DNA of 64,000 nucleotides from Rhodocytophaga rosea. Lineage in GTDB: Bacteria > Bacteroidota > Bacteroidia > Cytophagales > 172606-1. The stretch covers positions 7,850,501-7,914,500 of the forward strand of contig NZ_CP048222.1 in the NCBI RefSeq assembly GCF_010119975.1, read 5' to 3'. Below are positions 62,587 through 64,000 of the stretch, piece after piece. The notes under the pieces were generated by a model. The model searched no databases. It was not told the DNA's origin and saw only the letters and a program-made list of their open reading frames with translations. A program made the translations under genes and the position numbers. Numbering within the stretch: position 1 is the first letter of the stretch; the number at the start of each line of letters is the position of its first letter.

Positions 62587-63540
62587 TTAATCACCTCCGC
62601 CACCACCACAACCGCTGCTACAACCACTACTGCCACTATCTCCACCGCTATCACTGCTACCACTGTCACTGCTACTGCTGTCGCTTGAGTTGGAATCTGA
62701 ATAGTCGCCCCCTGCACCCCCGCCACCAAAAAAACCTCCTCCAAATCCTGCAAAACCGGCTGCTGTTCCACCGGAAGAACTCGAAAAGTCGCTACTACTG
62801 CTGCTTGAAGTGTCACTATTGCTGGAAGTTGTAGAATGGCTATCTGTTCGTTTATTCCTGTGTTTTTGCTTGTGTACTTGCTTATTCAAAGTTTTTTGAT
62901 GGACTCTTAGTGTAAGCCGGATAATAATAAAAATAACCAAGGCTATTGCTCCAAAACCTATAAGCAAACCAGTAGCTACCGGGTCTCCACTACATCCGAT
63001 AAGTATTCCCGAAAGCAGTGCGATAAGCAGAAAAGATTGTGTGCGTACAGATAGCCTGGGTTTGGGTATAAGCCATACTTGCCGGGTATTGATACGCTTA
63101 AAGTATTTTGCTTCGTTAAATCTTTCTTCAGTCGATGGCCAGATATGAGCAGGAGGGACACTGCCAAAGAAATGCTGATAAGAAGCTAATGTACGGTTGT
63201 ATAAATCTTCAAACTTATTGTCTTCCTTGGCTCCACCTTTGGTTGCATGGTGATGCAGTTTTTGATGTAAAATATCTTCACATAAGTCTTCCCAGTAGGA
63301 TTTGGTGTAAGTTAAGTGCAAATGCCAGGCCTGGTCAACGGCATCGGAAGGAGTAACCGGATGACCTGCATGAACGGCGAGAAAAATAAACTTTTTGTAT
63401 TCTTCCGTTACATCTTTAGCATAGGCATGTGTCCATCCGTTTTCCCGGGCCAATCGTTTGGAGAAGGATAGGGAAGAGTCTATATTATCGATCTGCCAAT
63501 GGTTAAGTTTCTCAAATAACTCTTGTTGCGTGTTTGTCAT
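62587..63540 (-). CDS. Glycine-rich TIGR04222-like membrane protein (317 aa)
   Basis: The N-terminal ~150 residues contain an HLHLTYTKSYWEDL block within a His-rich region typical of TIGR04222/glycine-rich domain proteins (VTPSDAVDQAWHLHL). Two membrane segments lie near 178-215. The C-terminal ~90 residues are low complexity: serine/aspartate runs then GGGFFGGGGAGGDY and SGCSSGCGGGGGD. Such proteins occur in many Bacteroidota without a known function. It is 11 bp upstream of the longest form of the next gene and may be co-transcribed with it. The Cys residues near the end recall metal or lipid attachment but no lipobox is present. Confidence 0.8.
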   Translation of the reverse strand: MTNTQQELFEKLNHWQIDNIDSSLSFSKRLARENGWTHAYAKDVTEEYKKFIFLAVHAGHPVTPSDAVDQAWHLHLTYTKSYWEDLCEDILHQKLHHHATKGGAKEDNKFEDLYNRTLASYQHFFGSVPPAHIWPSTEERFNEAKYFKRINTRQVWLIPKPRLSVRTQSFLLIALLSGILIGCSGDPVATGLLIGFGAIALVIFIIIRLTLRVHQKTLNKQVHKQKHRNKRTDSHSTTSSNSDTSSSSSSDFSSSSGGTAAGFAGFGGGFFGGGGAGGDYSDSNSSDSSSSDSGSSDSGGDSGSSGCSSGCGGGGGD

Positions 63541-63576
63541 AGATCTTTAAATTCATTGTAAGTATAATGGTTGGGG

Positions 63577-63609
63577 CAAAAAAAAGCCTCACCGGCTAGG
63601 GTGAGGCTT
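63577..63609 (-). terminator. Intrinsic terminator after leuA
   Basis: On the minus strand AAGCCTCACC (63609-63600) pairs with GGTGAGGCTT (63593-63584), with a 6-nt loop, followed by a run of T (63586-63578). This ends the leuA transcript. Confidence 0.85.
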
Positions 63610-63701
63610 AATAAGTTTATATGTTGGTACGGATACCTGAGACATTTCATAGTACCCGATATTACAAAACTTTTCTCAGTTCTGCAAATTTTCTGAGCAC
63701 T

Positions 63702-64000
63702 TTACTTCCGGTTTGCTTCTGCTTTTACCGGATATTGTTCAGCTACCAGTTCCTGCAAATCTTCATCGGTAATCAGCTTTTTCTCGTCAGCTAAAGCAAT
63801 GAATTTTTTGTACATATCGTCCAGTTCTGCTTTTTCGAAGCTGTATCCTAAAATTTCCAACCGGTGTTTCAAGGCATGACGGCCGCTACGGGCAGTCAAT
63901 ACGATGGAAGATGAAGGAATACCTACTTCCTGCGGATTGATGATTTCATAATTCTCGGCATGTTTCAAAAAACCATCCTGGTGGATGCCAGAGGAGTGCG
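63702..64000 (-). CDS. leuA: 2-isopropylmalate synthase, C-terminal part (cut by window edge)
   Basis: Read from the window edge, the frame gives HSSGIHQDGFLKHAENYEI then INPQEVGIPSSSIVLTARSGRHALKHRLE. The HSSGIHQDG motif is a catalytic-barrel/linker hallmark of 2-isopropylmalate synthase, which condenses 2-oxoisovalerate and acetyl-CoA for leucine synthesis. The protein ends only ~65 residues after SGRHALK, so it lacks the C-terminal LeuA regulatory (leucine-binding) domain of the longer enzymes. The missing N-terminal part and any leu neighbours are outside the window. Homocitrate synthase relatives are an alternative. Confidence 0.9.
   Translation of the reverse strand, partial: HSSGIHQDGFLKHAENYEIINPQEVGIPSSSIVLTARSGRHALKHRLEILGYSFEKAELDDMYKKFIALADEKKLITDEDLQELVAEQYPVKAEANRK

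Overview
The window looks like chromosomal DNA of a Bacteroidota member, most likely order Cytophagales. It is AT-rich, start codons lack clear Shine-Dalgarno sequences, and a few genes are preceded by TAnnTTTG (-7-like) motifs. Typical lineage genes are present: a PorP/SprF outer-membrane protein of type IX secretion, a CarboxypepD_reg/TonB-plug protein, a TonB receptor paired with a YfiR protein, 7TMR-DISM and other orphan histidine kinases, and an ABC-F ATPase. No rRNA, tRNA or CRISPR was seen. The genus cannot be fixed from the sequence alone.

Layout. 1-2576 (minus): pheA (cut by the window edge) and parE. 3211-10695 (plus): a molybdenum hydroxylase cluster with one [2Fe-2S] subunit, two paralogous Tat-exported molybdopterin subunits, a cytochrome c, an XdhC-type maturation factor and a MocA-type cytidylyltransferase. 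The subunits would oxidise an unknown substrate in the periplasm and pass electrons to the cytochrome, while the last two genes mature the cofactor. 10871-15148: two small membrane proteins, a RavA/MoxR AAA ATPase and a lipoprotein amidase. 15376-27509: a large multidomain surface protein, two orphan histidine kinases, a UPF0323 lipoprotein with a glutathionylspermidine-synthase-like ATP-grasp protein (a pairing like YgiB/YgiC), an HDAC-family amidohydrolase and PorP. 27623-31621: nitrilase, a small exported protein, galK and galT. 31650-33131: a small membrane-protein gene split by a 967-bp IS982-like element with a 5-bp target duplication.

33173-48240: ABC-F ATPase, several hypotheticals, OmpA lipoprotein, YfiR plus TonB receptor, MgtE, a PLD-type nuclease, prolyl oligopeptidase, a RibD-like reductase, and a PhoX-like/PI-PLC-like pair suggestive of phosphate scavenging. 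48642-57325: small proteins, then thrABC preceded by an Ile/Thr-rich leader peptide and an attenuator hairpin, proC, and a Tat-exported sugar isomerase-like protein. 57519-64000: a FAD oxidoreductase with a TTG start, a HAD phosphatase with a SemiSWEET sugar transporter, a polynucleotide-kinase-like P-loop protein overlapping a Thg1-like 3'-5' RNA polymerase (a probable RNA repair pair), a glycine-rich TIGR04222-type membrane protein, and the 3' end of leuA.

The intergenic regions carry several small repeats that the genes do not explain: 14 perfect copies of the heptamer AATTACG, a family of heptad-phased CAATGAC/TATTGAC repeats between several genes (including inside thrABC), a 110-bp element with 22-bp inverted ends inside the molybdoenzyme cluster, and small palindromes. 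The most promising candidate for an under-described system is the kinase/Thg1-like pair; the best-supported regulatory find is the thr leader. All family assignments are from reading motifs; no database search was possible.
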